Positions 25,133 through 33,603 of a DNA stretch of 37,224 nt are shown in pieces. The stretch is from NCBI GenBank assembly GCA_013388755.1, contig JACAEQ010000019.1:1-37224 (forward strand), written 5' to 3'. Position 1 is the first letter of the stretch. Every line of letters begins with the position of its first letter. The DNA comes from Chloroflexota bacterium (GTDB taxonomy: Bacteria > Chloroflexota > Chloroflexia > Chloroflexales > Roseiflexaceae). The position numbers and the translations under genes were made by a program. The notes beneath the pieces were generated by a model. That model searched no databases and had not been told where the DNA came from. It saw nothing but the letters and a program-made list of their open reading frames with translations.

Positions 25133-25831
25133 CTATCCAGGATACCTGAAGACCGAACGCACCACGCCGCCAGCATCGCGCAGTGTCGCCGTGTCACCAC
25201 TATTGTTCCAGACCGGCTGGCCGCGCCCCCAGTACAGATCGGTGTTGTTGGTTTTGCCGGTTGAGAAAGCGCCACCGGCCATTTCGGCAAACTCGGTGGC
25301 AAAGATCTGCGCGGTCTGAGTATCGGTAATGATGAGCGTGTTTTCGCCATTGCGCGTGAATGCATTGTTGGAGAAGTTGGTCGAACCGGTCCAGATGGTA
25401 CGATTGTCGAAGACGGCGAATTTATTGTGCTGGAGCGATGTGCGCGGCGCGTCGGTGACGACGGTGATGCCGGCGTCGCGTAGCGCCTGGTAGAACGCCC
25501 CGTCGTCGGACCTGGCGGCTGCGGCGTCATCGCCAACGACTCGTACCGTGACGCCGCGCGCGCGGGCCGCGATCAGGGTATCGCGCACCGTGGCACGGTC
25601 GAAGTCATACAGCGCAATGTCAATTGAGCTAACGGCGGCATCTGCGAGTGAAGCGAAGAGGGCGTCGGCCGGGCCGGGGGCCGTGGTGGCGCTGCCGGTC
25701 AGGCTGCCAAAGAAATGGGCACTGACCCCTTCAGCCGGCTCCGGCGGCGTACTCTGGGCAAGGGTGGCGCGCGGCGCGATCAGCGCACACGCGAGGAGGA
25801 GCGCGATCAGGATGCGGTAGCAATGCGTCAT
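25133..25831 (-). CDS. Secreted phospholipase-D-like protein with one HKD motif
   Basis: 232 aa. The signal peptide ILIALLLACALIAPRATLAQ is followed by a PLD fold: SSIDIALYDFDRATVRDTLI and the catalytic motif LQHNKFAVFDNRTIWTGSTN (H-x-K-x4-D with the G-S-x-N that follows). Only one HKD motif is present, so an active enzyme would need to dimerise, as Nuc-type nucleases do. The final 30 residues (PVWNNSGDTATLRDAGGVV) resemble the start of a lamin-tail domain, found attached to secreted nucleases, but stop before that domain is complete. Substrate (nucleic acid or phospholipid) cannot be told. It is transcribed with the exported repeat protein. Confidence 0.85.
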   Translation of the reverse strand: MTHCYRILIALLLACALIAPRATLAQSTPPEPAEGVSAHFFGSLTGSATTAPGPADALFASLADAAVSSIDIALYDFDRATVRDTLIAARARGVTVRVVGDDAAAARSDDGAFYQALRDAGITVVTDAPRTSLQHNKFAVFDNRTIWTGSTNFSNNAFTRNGENTLIITDTQTAQIFATEFAEMAGGAFSTGKTNNTDLYWGRGQPVWNNSGDTATLRDAGGVVRSVFRYPG

Positions 25832-25865
25832 TGCAGTCTCTCCGCACAGCAGGCAACGATCAGGA

Positions 25866-27293
25866 TCAGGAGTATGATACCATCAGTGCGAGTGCTGCAG
25901 TTGCCGCGTGATAGCCGCACATGCCATGCACCCCCGGCCCTGGCGGTGTCGACGAGGAGCAGAGGAAGATACCGCGCGCGGGGGTGCGGTACGGGTTCAG
26001 GCTGGGAACCGGCCTGGTCACCAGCTGGCGCCAGTCAGTCAGGCCGCCGCTGACATCGCCGCCGATGAGGTTGGCGTTCCAGGCTTCCATATCGGCGCAG
26101 GTCATGGCGCTGCGGGCAATCACGCGATCGCGGAAGCCAGGAGCGAAGCGTTCGATCTGAGCCTCGATTGCGGCGGTCATATCGTGTGTCGAGCCTGTCG
26201 GCACATGGCAGTAGGCCCAGAGGGTGTGTTTGCCCTCCGGCGCTCGCAGCGGGTCAAACAGACTTGGTTGGGCGACGATCGCGTAGGGATGAGCGGCATG
26301 TTCCCCACGGGCGGGCGCCCGCTCAGACGCGGCGATCTCGGCAAGCGTGCCGCCGAGGTGCAGCGTCGCCGTCCGCAGGCAGGCCGGGTTGGCCCAGGGC
26401 ACGGGTGCGTCGAGAGCGTAGTCGAGCTTGAATACGCCAGGGCCGTGACGAAAGCGTTCCAGCTTGCGCCGGTAACCGGCAGGCAGGCGATCACCGGCGA
26501 TACGCAGGAGCTGGCGCGGCGTCACGTCGAAGAGGTAGGCGGCGGCGGGCGGTAGTTCATCAATATGCTCGACACGCCAGCCGGTGCGAATCTCGCCGCC
26601 CTGGGCGCGCAGGCAGGCAGCGAGGGCGTTGGCAATGGCCTGCGCGCCGCCGTGTGGCACGGGCCAGCCGGCAGTATGCCCCAGCGCGCCGAGCACCAGT
26701 GCCGGCGCGGCGGTGAGGGGAGCTTCGAGCGGCAGACATGAATGGCCACCCAGGCCGGCGAGCAGCGCCGGCGCCGCGTCGTCGCGGAAGAGTGCGCGGG
26801 CCAGTAACGTCAGCGGTGCCAGCGCACGCAATCCGAAGCGCGCCGCGGCGACCGGGTGGGGTGGGAACCGCAGCGGGTCGAGCACCGTGGGCTGGATACG
26901 CTGCCACCAGCGCGCCAGGGGTGCCATCAACCGGTGGTAGGCCGCGCCGTCGCGCCCCAGACCAGCCGCGGTCTCGCGCACCGAGCGTTCCAGCAACACC
27001 ACACGACCACCGTCGAGCGGATGGGCCAGCGGCGCCGGCGGCTGGATCCAGCGCAGTCCGAAACGCTCCAGTGCAAGCGCGCGAAATACCGGCGAGGCAA
27101 TGCCGAACGGGTGCACCGCCGATCCAGGATCGTGGGTGAACCCCGGTAGCGTCAGCGCGCCGGACGAGGCCGCGCCGCCGACAGTGTCGCGGGCCTCGAT
27201 CAGCAATACCCGGCGCCCGGCACGGGCCAGCACGCACGCCGCCGTCAGCCCGTTCGGCCCCGCACCGACAACCACAGCATCATAGGGTTCCAT
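25866..27293 (-). CDS. FAD-dependent phytoene-desaturase-like oxidoreductase
   Basis: 475 aa. N-terminal dinucleotide-binding motif YDAVVVGAGPNGLTAACVLA with the distal acidic residue and GG of VLLIEARDTVGGAA; C-terminal FAD motif GIFLCSSSTPPGPGVHGMCG followed by a small-residue helix. This is the CrtI/CrtN/carotenoid-isomerase-like family of NAD(P)/FAD oxidoreductases. No other carotenoid gene is adjacent, so the substrate is unknown; many such proteins in non-carotenoid contexts are uncharacterised. The ATG at 27293 follows AGAGGTCGCG. It is transcribed away from the ArsR gene; the 73-bp gap between the two starts holds both promoters. Confidence 0.88.
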   Translation of the reverse strand: MEPYDAVVVGAGPNGLTAACVLARAGRRVLLIEARDTVGGAASSGALTLPGFTHDPGSAVHPFGIASPVFRALALERFGLRWIQPPAPLAHPLDGGRVVLLERSVRETAAGLGRDGAAYHRLMAPLARWWQRIQPTVLDPLRFPPHPVAAARFGLRALAPLTLLARALFRDDAAPALLAGLGGHSCLPLEAPLTAAPALVLGALGHTAGWPVPHGGAQAIANALAACLRAQGGEIRTGWRVEHIDELPPAAAYLFDVTPRQLLRIAGDRLPAGYRRKLERFRHGPGVFKLDYALDAPVPWANPACLRTATLHLGGTLAEIAASERAPARGEHAAHPYAIVAQPSLFDPLRAPEGKHTLWAYCHVPTGSTHDMTAAIEAQIERFAPGFRDRVIARSAMTCADMEAWNANLIGGDVSGGLTDWRQLVTRPVPSLNPYRTPARGIFLCSSSTPPGPGVHGMCGYHAATAALALMVSYS

Positions 27294-27331
27294 CGCGACC
27301 TCTGACGACTCGAATGTTGCGGCATCACAAC

Positions 27332-27359
27332 TTGACGTATGCAAGAATCTGAATATAGT
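27332..27359 (+). promoter_or_regulatory. Promoter of the ArsR-family gene, possibly leaderless
   Basis: TTGACG (27332-27337), a 16-bp spacer, then TATAGT (27354-27359). The expected start of transcription is at about 27366, one base from the ATG at 27367, so the mRNA may have no leader. No Shine-Dalgarno precedes that ATG, which agrees. Confidence 0.6.
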
Positions 27360-27366
27360 TTAGAGC

Positions 27367-27756
27367 ATGAACGATAACAGCCTGACGCGCCAGGCGCGTC
27401 TGTTCCGAACTCTGATGCATCCGGTGCGTCTCGCCATTCTGGAAGCCCTGCGCGGTGGTGAAGAGTGCGTCTGCCACCTGGAGGCGCATCTCGGTTATCG
27501 CCAGGCATATATTTCGCAGCAGCTTGCCGTGTTGCGCAAAGCCAGGCTGATCGCCGACAGACGAGATGGGCCGAATGTATTCTACCGCATCGCCAGGCCA
27601 GACATTCTGACCTTGCTCGATGCCGCACGCGCCATGGTGGGTGGGGCCGAGCCCGCCGAATTGCGTCCTGCGGTTCCCGCCCGATGCGGTTGCCCGAAGT
27701 GCGCCGGTGCACATACGCCCCTGCCGGTGACACGTGAACTGGTAGAAGCGCCGTAG
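27367..27756 (+). CDS. ArsR/SmtB-family metal(loid)-sensing repressor
   Basis: 129 aa. Winged helix with LFRTLMHPVRLAILEALRGG, then EECVCHLEAHLGYRQAYISQ, QLAVLRKARLIADRRDG and VFYRIARPD. Cys34 and Cys36 in ECVC match the alpha-3 As(III)/Cd-type sensing site of ArsR-family proteins. An extra Cys-rich tail, CGCPKCAGAH, may add ligands. It probably represses its own promoter and the two genes downstream, a thioredoxin-fold protein and a permease. Effector metal is inference; arsenic, antimony or another thiophilic ion would fit. Confidence 0.9.
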   Translation: MNDNSLTRQARLFRTLMHPVRLAILEALRGGEECVCHLEAHLGYRQAYISQQLAVLRKARLIADRRDGPNVFYRIARPDILTLLDAARAMVGGAEPAELRPAVPARCGCPKCAGAHTPLPVTRELVEAP

Positions 27757-27842
27757 ATGGCGCAGTTTCGTAGCAGCGCCCGTATTGCTGTGTTCTGGCC
27801 TGCGCTGGTGATTACACGGTAATACAGCACGAGGAGTTCATC

Positions 27843-28079
27843 ATGCTCAACGTCAAAGTGCTTGGCACAGGATGCGCCAATTGCCGGCGACTGGAAGACC
27901 TGGTGCACAAAGTCGTGAAGGAAGCCGGCCTGGCGGCCGAAGTCGAGAAGGTGACCGATTATGCTCAGATGATGCGCTGGAACCTGATGAAGACCCCCGG
28001 GCTGGTGGTGAATGATACCCTGGTGGCGTCCGGGCGGATCCCGACCGAAGCCGAGATTGCCAGATGGCTGAAGACTTGA
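27843..28079 (+). CDS. Small thioredoxin-fold protein (MTH895-like)
   Basis: 78 aa with redox motif C11-A-N-C14 in VKVLGTGCANCRRLEDLV, the cis-Pro loop MKTPGLVVNDTLVASGRIP, and the length of the MTH895/TM0996 glutaredoxin-like family. AGGAG precedes the ATG. In many genomes such proteins sit between an ArsR gene and a DUF318 permease, as here; they may reduce a disulfide in the regulator or permease, or deliver a thiol-bound metalloid. Confidence 0.9.
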   Translation: MLNVKVLGTGCANCRRLEDLVHKVVKEAGLAAEVEKVTDYAQMMRWNLMKTPGLVVNDTLVASGRIPTEAEIARWLKT

Positions 28080-28102
28080 TGTGGCGCCATCCGTACCGCT
28101 CC

Positions 28103-28119
28103 GGGCGGTGCTGCCGCCC
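28103..28119 (+). terminator. Possible attenuator/terminator hairpin
   Basis: GGGCGG-TGCTG-CCGCCC followed by ATTTCTTT, lying 24 bp after the thioredoxin-fold gene and 55 bp before the permease. It could limit readthrough into the permease gene. Confidence 0.45.
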
Positions 28120-28135
28120 ATTTCTTTGCAAAGGA

Positions 28136-28158
28136 ATATGCGAATTATTGCATATGCA
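28136..28158. promoter_or_regulatory. AT-rich palindromes upstream of the permease (candidate operator)
   Basis: ATATGC (28136-28141) and GCATAT (28150-28155) form an inverted repeat around an 8-bp spacer, and TGCATATGCA (28149-28158) is a perfect 10-bp palindrome. CATAAT (28157-28162) could be a -10. The site is much more AT-rich than its surroundings and may bind the ArsR protein. Confidence 0.4.
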
Positions 28159-28173
28159 TAATGGAGGAAGCTG

Positions 28174-29235
28174 ATGGCACAGCCAGTTACCACGCCCGCT
28201 GCCATCCGGGTCGCCAGCGACCGCCGGGCATGGTTCATTGCCGGTGGCGCGATGGTGATCTGGATCGGCGCCTATCAAGCCATCCAGCCGCTTGCCGACT
28301 GGTTGACATACGAACTATTCGGCATCGCCAGAGATTCGCACCTGGGTAAGTCGGTCGCCTTCTTTCTGTACGACGTCCCCAAGATTCTGCTGCTGCTCAG
28401 TGGTATGATCTTTGCGATAACGACGCTACGCTCCTTCTTCAGTCCGGAGCGCACGCGCGCGTTACTGGGGGGCAAGCGAGAAGGCGTTGGCAACGTGCTG
28501 GCATCTGGTCTGGGCGTGGTGACACCGTTCTGTTCCTGTTCGGCAGTACCGCTCTTCATCGGTTTCGTTGAGTCGGGCATTCCACTGGGTGTCACCTTCT
28601 CGTTCCTGATCGCTGCGCCGATGGTGAACGAAGTCGCGCTGGTGATGTTGTTCGGCCTGTTCGGCTGGCACATTGCCGCGCTCTATCTGGGTGCTGGCCT
28701 GAGCATTGCGGTCATTGCCGGTATGGTTATCGGCCGGCTGAAGATGGAACGGCACATCGAGGATTTCGTCTGGCAGATCAAGAGTGGCGGCGGCGCCGTG
28801 GCGGCGCATAGCCCGACCTGGGCGGAGCGATTCGCCGAGTCGTGGCGCAGCACGCGCGAGATTGTAGGCAGGGTATGGTTGTATGTCGTGATCGGTATCG
28901 CGGTTGGCGCGGGGATTCACGGTTATGTGCCTGAAGCGGCCCTGGCCGATATTCTCGGCAAAGGGGCCTGGTGGTCGGTACCGGTGGCAGTCGTCATTGG
29001 CGTGCCGTTGTATTCGAACGCGGCCGGCGTCATACCGGTGGTGCAGGCGCTGATGGCCAAGGGCGCGGCCCTCGGTACCGTGCTGGCGTTCATGATGTCG
29101 GTGGTGGCGCTCAGCCTGCCGGAGATGATCATTCTGCGCCGGGTATTGAAGCCGCGCCTGATCGCCGTGTTCGTGACCGTGGTTGCGCTGGGAATCATTG
29201 CGATCGGGTATCTGTTCAACCTTCTGATGGCGTAA
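28174..29235 (+). CDS. ArsP/DUF318-type permease
   Basis: 353 aa, about eight membrane spans (AWFIAGGAMVIWIGAY, SVAFFLYDVPKILLLLSGMIFAI, VLASGLGVVTPFCSCSAVPL, FSFLIAAPMVNEVALVMLFG, AALYLGAGLSIAVIAGMVIG, VWLYVVIGIAVGAGIHG, WWSVPVAVVIGVPL, and a last one at the C-terminus). The motif TPFCSCSAVP is the hallmark of this permease family, which includes ArsP, an exporter of trivalent organoarsenicals. GGAGGAA lies just upstream of the ATG. With the ArsR regulator and the thioredoxin-fold protein it makes a likely metalloid-efflux operon; the true substrate is not shown by the sequence. Confidence 0.9.
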   Translation: MAQPVTTPAAIRVASDRRAWFIAGGAMVIWIGAYQAIQPLADWLTYELFGIARDSHLGKSVAFFLYDVPKILLLLSGMIFAITTLRSFFSPERTRALLGGKREGVGNVLASGLGVVTPFCSCSAVPLFIGFVESGIPLGVTFSFLIAAPMVNEVALVMLFGLFGWHIAALYLGAGLSIAVIAGMVIGRLKMERHIEDFVWQIKSGGGAVAAHSPTWAERFAESWRSTREIVGRVWLYVVIGIAVGAGIHGYVPEAALADILGKGAWWSVPVAVVIGVPLYSNAAGVIPVVQALMAKGAALGTVLAFMMSVVALSLPEMIILRRVLKPRLIAVFVTVVALGIIAIGYLFNLLMA

Positions 29236-29517
29236 AGCATTCTTTTCGCTGGCGCAGATGACGCGTGCTGAAAAGGTGCAACTGCTCCAAACCCACCAGC
29301 GCCGTAGTGCAGCGCCGGAGCGCCGAGTCGCGGGGGGATCGCAGCGCGCCATCGGCAACCAGGCGATCGGCAGGCGCCTGCGCGCCAACGATCCAGCGTG
29401 ATGCCATGCCCGCCCGCACCAGGCCACACGCTGTGAATCTGGCGCCTTGCCTGGCTACGTTCCGCCAACGAAAACGCCCGGCGAAATTCGCCAGGCGCTC
29501 TCTGATGCAGTATGTAC
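29236..29517. other. Intergenic region without a supported gene
   Basis: A 204-bp minus frame (29216-29419) is open but has no ribosome binding site or family motif. The only clear element is the tRNA terminator at 29471-29497. Confidence 0.5.
29471..29497 (-). terminator. Intrinsic terminator of tRNA-Asn
   Basis: The minus strand reads CGCCTGGCG-AATTT-CGCCGGGCG then TTTT: a 9-bp stem with one mismatch and a U run, 20 bp after the tRNA 3' end. Confidence 0.75.
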
Positions 29518-29592
29518 TGGCTCCCCGACCAGGATTCGAACCTGGAACCTACTGATTAACAGTCAGCCGCTCTACCGTTGAGCTATCGGGGA
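29518..29592 (-). tRNA. tRNA-Asn (anticodon GUU)
   Basis: 75-nt cloverleaf. Acceptor TCCCCGA pairs with TCGGGGA, discriminator G, CCA encoded. D arm GCTC-AACGGTA-GAGC; anticodon arm GCTGA-CTGTTAA-TCAGT with anticodon GTT; T arm CCAGG-TTCGAAT-CCTGG. All stems pair perfectly. GTT with this acceptor indicates asparagine. Confidence 0.98.
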
Positions 29593-29611
29593 TCGTCCAT
29601 TCCGAAGAGGC

Positions 29612-29640
29612 ATTATACACACGCTTTCTGGAGCTGTCAA
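29612..29640 (-). promoter_or_regulatory. Perfect consensus promoter for tRNA-Asn
   Basis: The minus strand reads TTGACA (29640-29635), exactly 17 bp, TATAAT (29617-29612), ending 19 bp before the tRNA 5' end. Both hexamers match the housekeeping sigma consensus fully. Confidence 0.9.
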
Positions 29641-29691
29641 TTGCTGTTGCAGAGTTGCACACAACACGATCTATACACGAACCTGCCAATG

Positions 29692-29700
29692 TGTTAAAAT
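29692..29700 (+). promoter_or_regulatory. Extended -10 for the TlpA-like gene
   Basis: TGTTAAAAT (TGn-TAAAAT), 23 bases before the ATG at 29724. No clear -35. Confidence 0.45.
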
Positions 29701-29723
29701 AACCGCTGTGAGCGTTTACACCT

Positions 29724-30335
29724 ATGACTGATCGAACCGCACGCCAGGAACACATACACGCTCGCCGAGCGGGATTGAGCCGGCGCGAGGTGGCCATGGC
29801 CGCGTTCGGTGCACTTGCCGGTCTGCTGATCATCGGGCTGGTCTGGCTGATGGTCGGGCGTGAGGATACTCCAGCGTTGCCGGCTGTGGGCGAGTTGAAC
29901 CGCCCCGCTCCGGATGTGACGTTGCCGCTGCTGGATGGGGAACCGATCCGGCTGGCCGATATGCGCGGCAAGGTGGTGCTGGTCAACTTCTGGGGCACCT
30001 GGTGCGAACCATGCAAAGAGGAAACACCCGCGCTCCAGCAAGCATATGAGAAGCTCCGCGCCGACGGGCTCGTGATTGTTGGCATTAACCTGCGCCGCCA
30101 GGAAACCAGTGACGAAGCGGTGCGCGCCTTTGTGCGCCAGTACGGTGTCACCTACCCGATTGCGCTTGATGTTGACGGCGAGGCGGCCAGGTTGTTTCAG
30201 ATATCACCTATTCCAGTCAGCTACTTTATTGATCCGGCCGGTACGGTACGCTATGTACGGGTCGGTACCCTCTCAAGCGAAGATGTAACCGCATTGTTTG
30301 GCCGATTGCGGCAAACCGCCACTACGGCGCCGTAG
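29724..30335 (+). CDS. TlpA/ResA-like membrane-anchored thiol-disulfide oxidoreductase
   Basis: 203 aa. The N-terminal cytoplasmic basic segment (QEHIHARRAGLSRREV) and one hydrophobic anchor (AAFGALAGLLIIGLVWLMVG) place the thioredoxin domain outside the membrane. The domain has APDVTLPLLDGEPIRLADMR, active site VNFWGTWCEPCKEE with the W-C-x-x-C pair, and cis-Pro ISPIPVSYFID. Such proteins reduce disulfides in apocytochrome c or other extracytoplasmic proteins. Neighbours give no clear client. It is followed 25 bp later by a response regulator and is probably co-transcribed with it. Confidence 0.93.
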   Translation: MTDRTARQEHIHARRAGLSRREVAMAAFGALAGLLIIGLVWLMVGREDTPALPAVGELNRPAPDVTLPLLDGEPIRLADMRGKVVLVNFWGTWCEPCKEETPALQQAYEKLRADGLVIVGINLRRQETSDEAVRAFVRQYGVTYPIALDVDGEAARLFQISPIPVSYFIDPAGTVRYVRVGTLSSEDVTALFGRLRQTATTAP

Positions 30336-30360
30336 CGGCACGAAAAGCAGGGGCAGATCC

Positions 30361-31050
30361 ATGCAACGCAACGATCAACGTTACGTCTTGATCGTGGACG
30401 ACGAACCAGGGTTACGTGAACTGGTTCGTATCAACCTGGAACATGAAGGATTCGGCGTGTTACAGGCGGAGAATGGCATCGACGGGTTGCAGATAGTGAG
30501 GGAGCAGCATCCTGACCTGATGATCCTCGATGTGATGATGCCGGAGATGGATGGCTGGGAAGTCTGCCGCCGCTTGCGCGAGTTCTCACAGATTCCTGTG
30601 CTCATGCTGACAGCGCGCACGCAGAGCAAGGATATCGTTACCGGGCTTGAGAGCGGCGCGGATGACTATCTGACCAAGCCGTTCAATATGGATGAGCTGA
30701 TGGCGCGTATTCGGGCATTACTACGCCGCGTGCCGTCGCCGAATCGCCCGGTTGTCGCAGCTGGTGGCGAGTTATCAATCGATAAACAGAAGCGCGAAGT
30801 GCTGGTGCGTGGTGAACTGGTCGATCTGACGCCAACTGAATATGATCTGCTCTTGCTGCTGGCTGAGCACGCCGGTGCCGTGCTGGACCACGAGACGCTG
30901 CTGCGCGGGGTGTGGGGCCAGGAGTATACCAAAGATAACGATTATCTCAAGGTCTATATCTGGCATCTGCGCCGTAAAATCGAGCAGGACCCACGGGAGC
31001 CGAAGCTGCTGCTGACGGAATGGGGCGTCGGCTACCGGCTGGTTCCGTAG
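30361..31050 (+). CDS. OmpR/PhoB-family response regulator, orphan
   Basis: 229 aa. Receiver: LIVDDEPGLREL, phospho-Asp D57 in MILDVMMPEMDGW, MLTART, DDYLTKPFN. C-terminal winged helix (about 130-229): LVDLTPTEYDLLLLLAEHAG, LLRGVWGQEYTKDNDYLKVY, IWHLRRKIE, WGVGYRLVP. It activates or represses transcription on phosphorylation. No histidine kinase gene is adjacent, so its partner is elsewhere. The ATG at 30361 was chosen since the receiver begins within 8 residues. A strong hairpin terminator follows. Confidence 0.95.
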   Translation: MQRNDQRYVLIVDDEPGLRELVRINLEHEGFGVLQAENGIDGLQIVREQHPDLMILDVMMPEMDGWEVCRRLREFSQIPVLMLTARTQSKDIVTGLESGADDYLTKPFNMDELMARIRALLRRVPSPNRPVVAAGGELSIDKQKREVLVRGELVDLTPTEYDLLLLLAEHAGAVLDHETLLRGVWGQEYTKDNDYLKVYIWHLRRKIEQDPREPKLLLTEWGVGYRLVP

Positions 31051-31077
31051 GTTCGTTCTTCTTCAGTAATGGCTTGC

Positions 31078-31120
31078 GAACCGAGAATCGCCCGCATGTG
31101 GCGGCTCTCGGTTCTTGATT
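31078..31120 (+). terminator. Strong hairpin after the response regulator
   Basis: GAACCGAGA (31078-31086) pairs with TCTCGGTTC (31106-31114), with an inner CGCC/GGCG pairing, then TTGATT. It ends 15 bp before the proB start. It either terminates the upstream transcript or acts in the proB leader. Confidence 0.65.
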
Positions 31121-31135
31121 GTCGGCAACCTGTGT

Positions 31136-32257
31136 ATGAGTGAAGATACAAAACGTCGAATCGTGGTCAAAATCGGCACCAACGTGCTGACCGCCGGTAC
31201 CGACCAGTTGTATCGGCCAGGAATCGTCGCGCTGGTCCAGCAGATTGCGGCCGCGCGCGTCCAGGGGGCCGAGGTGGTGCTGGTCAGTTCCGGCGCGGTG
31301 GCCGCCGGCCGTGAACGGCTCCGTTTTCCCCCCAGGCGGCGCGATATCCCGCTCAAACAGTTGCTTGCGGCGGTTGGGCAGAGCCGGTTGATGCATCTGT
31401 ATGAGCAGATCTTCGATCTGTACGGCATCCCTGTGGCGCAAACATTGCTCACCCGCGAAGACCTCGCCGATCGCCATCGCTATCTGAATGCGCGTAATAC
31501 GCTGCTGGCCTGCCTGATGCATGGCGTGTTGCCGATCATCAACGAAAATGATGTGGTCGCTGTGAATGAGATCCGCGTCGGCGACAATGATAACCTCTCT
31601 GCGCTGGTTGCCAACCTGGTTGATGCCGATCTCTTGCTCATCCTGAGTGATATTGACGGTCTCTATACTGCCGACCCGCGGCGCGATCCTTCCGCTACCC
31701 GCATTGCCCTGGTGCCGCAGATTACCGAGGCGGTGTATGCCAGCGCCGGCGGTAGCCATACGCGCGGTACCGGCGGCATGCTGACCAAAATCCAGGCCGC
31801 TGACCTGGCGACGCGCAGTGGCGCGAACGTGGTGATTGCCAGTGGCGCCGAACAGAATGTTATTGTGCGTGTCCTGGCTGGTGAGGCGCTTGGCACGCGC
31901 TTCCCGGCTCAGGCCACGCGAGTCGAGAGCCGCAAGCGCTGGATCCTGGCTGAAACCGTGCGTCACAGCCGGGTGATTGCTGACGATGGCGCGGCGCGTG
32001 CGCTGCTCGAGGGCGGCAAGAGCCTTCTGCCGGCGGGCGTGGTTGCCGTCGAGGGTGACTTTGCGCGCGGGCAGACGGTGCGGGTCTATACTGCCGATGC
32101 AAGGGAAATTGCACGCGGCATCACGCAGTACGCCGCCGCGGACCTGCGTCGTATTCGTGGCCTGCGTTCAGCACAGATCGCCGAGACCCTTGGCTTCGAC
32201 TACGGGCCGGAGGTGGTGCATCGCGACGATATGGTGTTGCTCAAGGGAGATGGATGA
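31136..32257 (+). CDS. proB: Glutamate 5-kinase
   Basis: 373 aa. ATP-dependent phosphorylation of glutamate, first step of proline synthesis. Amino-acid-kinase domain: [109 protein letters not shown]-terminal PUA domain follows (about 280-373). The ATG at 31136 begins the family homology; an upstream in-frame ATG at 31115 lies inside the hairpin and is less likely. It overlaps proA by 4 bases. Proline feedback inhibition is known for the family. Confidence 0.97.
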   Translation: MSEDTKRRIVVKIGTNVLTAGTDQLYRPGIVALVQQIAAARVQGAEVVLVSSGAVAAGRERLRFPPRRRDIPLKQLLAAVGQSRLMHLYEQIFDLYGIPVAQTLLTREDLADRHRYLNARNTLLACLMHGVLPIINENDVVAVNEIRVGDNDNLSALVANLVDADLLLILSDIDGLYTADPRRDPSATRIALVPQITEAVYASAGGSHTRGTGGMLTKIQAADLATRSGANVVIASGAEQNVIVRVLAGEALGTRFPAQATRVESRKRWILAETVRHSRVIADDGAARALLEGGKSLLPAGVVAVEGDFARGQTVRVYTADAREIARGITQYAAADLRRIRGLRSAQIAETLGFDYGPEVVHRDDMVLLKGDG

Positions 32258-33528
32258 TGACGAATCTGATGGACATGGGTATGCGCGCGCGTGCGGCGGG
32301 GCGGCAACTGGCCCTGACGCCGACGGGGCGCAAGAATGCTGCGCTTGAGGCGATAGCTGCGATGCTGCTGGATGCGACCAGTTGCGCCGAGGTGCTTGAT
32401 GCCAATGCCGCCGATGTCGCCGCCGGTCGCGATGCGGGGCTTTCGCCGGCGCTGATCGACCGGATGACGCTGACGCCGCAGCGCCTGGCGGCGATCGCCG
32501 CCGATACCCGTATGGTCGCTCGCCTCCCCGATCCGGTTGGAGAGCGCTTCGATGCGGCGGTGCTGGAGAATGGTTTGCGCGTGCATAAACGCCGCGTACC
32601 ATTCGGCGTGGTGGGCGTCATTTATGAAGCGCGCCCCAATGTGACGATTGATGTTGCCACACTCTGCCTGAAATCCGGCAATGCGGCGATCCTGCGCGGC
32701 GGCAAGGAGATCACACGCTCCTGCGCCGCGCTGACGCGACTCATCCAGGGTGCCATGGCGCAGGCCGGCCTTCCCGCCGATGCGGTACAGGTCATTGATG
32801 ACCCGGATCGCGCCCTGGTGGAGCAGTTGCTCCGCCTCGACCGCTACGTGGATCTCATCATTCCGCGTGGTGGCGCGGGGCTGCACCAGTTCTGCCGCGA
32901 AAAGGCGACGATCCCCGTGATTACCGGCGGTATCGGCGTCTGCCACGTCTATGTGGATCAGACCGCCGACCTGACCATGGTTGTGCCGATCGTGCATAAT
33001 GCCAAAGTGCAACGGCCAGCTGTCTGCAATGCGCTCGACACATTGCTCGTGCACCGCGCCGTCGCTGCCGAGACGTTGCCCGCCGTCGCGCGCGACCTGC
33101 TGGCCAGCGGGGTTGAATTGCGCGTTGATGAGGAAACACTGGCAATACTGCGCGCCGCCGGTATCGCCAGTGATGCAATCGTGCCCGCGACGCCGGACGA
33201 CTTCGGCGTCGAGTTCATGGCGTTGATCCTGTCCGTCCGCGTGGTTGCAGGGCTGGATGAGGCGCTGGAGCATATCGCTCGCTATGGCGATCATTCCGAC
33301 GCCATTATCACCCGCGACGCGGCGACTGCCGAGGCCTTCGTCCAGGCGGTCGACTCGTCGGCAGTCTTCGTGAATGCGTCAACGCGTTTCAACGATGGCG
33401 CGCAGCTTGGTCTGGGCGCCGAGATTGCCGTCAGTACGCAGAAGCTGCACGTGCGTGGGCCGATGGCACTGCGCGAATTGACTACCTACAAATGGGTCGT
33501 CGAGGGTGACGGGCACGTGCGCCCGTAA
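32254..33528 (+). CDS. proA: Glutamate-5-semialdehyde dehydrogenase (gamma-glutamyl phosphate reductase)
   Basis: 424 aa. NADPH-dependent reduction of glutamyl-5-phosphate to the semialdehyde, the second step of proline synthesis. Family segments: [60 protein letters not shown], catalytic C258 in [76 protein letters not shown]. The ATGATG at 32254 overlaps the proB stop, so the two enzymes, which channel a labile intermediate, are co-translated. GGGAGATGG just upstream may serve as ribosome binding site. Confidence 0.97.
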   Translation: MMTNLMDMGMRARAAGRQLALTPTGRKNAALEAIAAMLLDATSCAEVLDANAADVAAGRDAGLSPALIDRMTLTPQRLAAIAADTRMVARLPDPVGERFDAAVLENGLRVHKRRVPFGVVGVIYEARPNVTIDVATLCLKSGNAAILRGGKEITRSCAALTRLIQGAMAQAGLPADAVQVIDDPDRALVEQLLRLDRYVDLIIPRGGAGLHQFCREKATIPVITGGIGVCHVYVDQTADLTMVVPIVHNAKVQRPAVCNALDTLLVHRAVAAETLPAVARDLLASGVELRVDEETLAILRAAGIASDAIVPATPDDFGVEFMALILSVRVVAGLDEALEHIARYGDHSDAIITRDAATAEAFVQAVDSSAVFVNASTRFNDGAQLGLGAEIAVSTQKLHVRGPMALRELTTYKWVVEGDGHVRP

Positions 33529-33553
33529 GCGCTCCATACCTCCAACAGGTCTG

Positions 33554-33596
33554 CCGGGAAGGTTGACCACCGCGATTGACCCTTCAATCTTCCCGG
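33554..33596. terminator. Bidirectional hairpin between converging genes
   Basis: CCGGGAAGGTTGA (33554-33566) and TCAATCTTCCCGG (33584-33596) form a 13-bp stem with one G/T position. It lies between the proA stop and the stop of the DHODH-like gene on the other strand. There is no U tract. Confidence 0.6.
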
Positions 33597-33603
33597 ACGG
33601 TCG

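Noticed and set aside
29216-29419. 67-residue minus-strand frame between the permease and tRNA-Asn
   Set aside because: No ribosome binding site, no family motif, and it overlaps the permease end.
29518-29592. tRNA-Asn as an integration site
   Set aside because: No integrase and no repeated tRNA 3' end is visible in the window.
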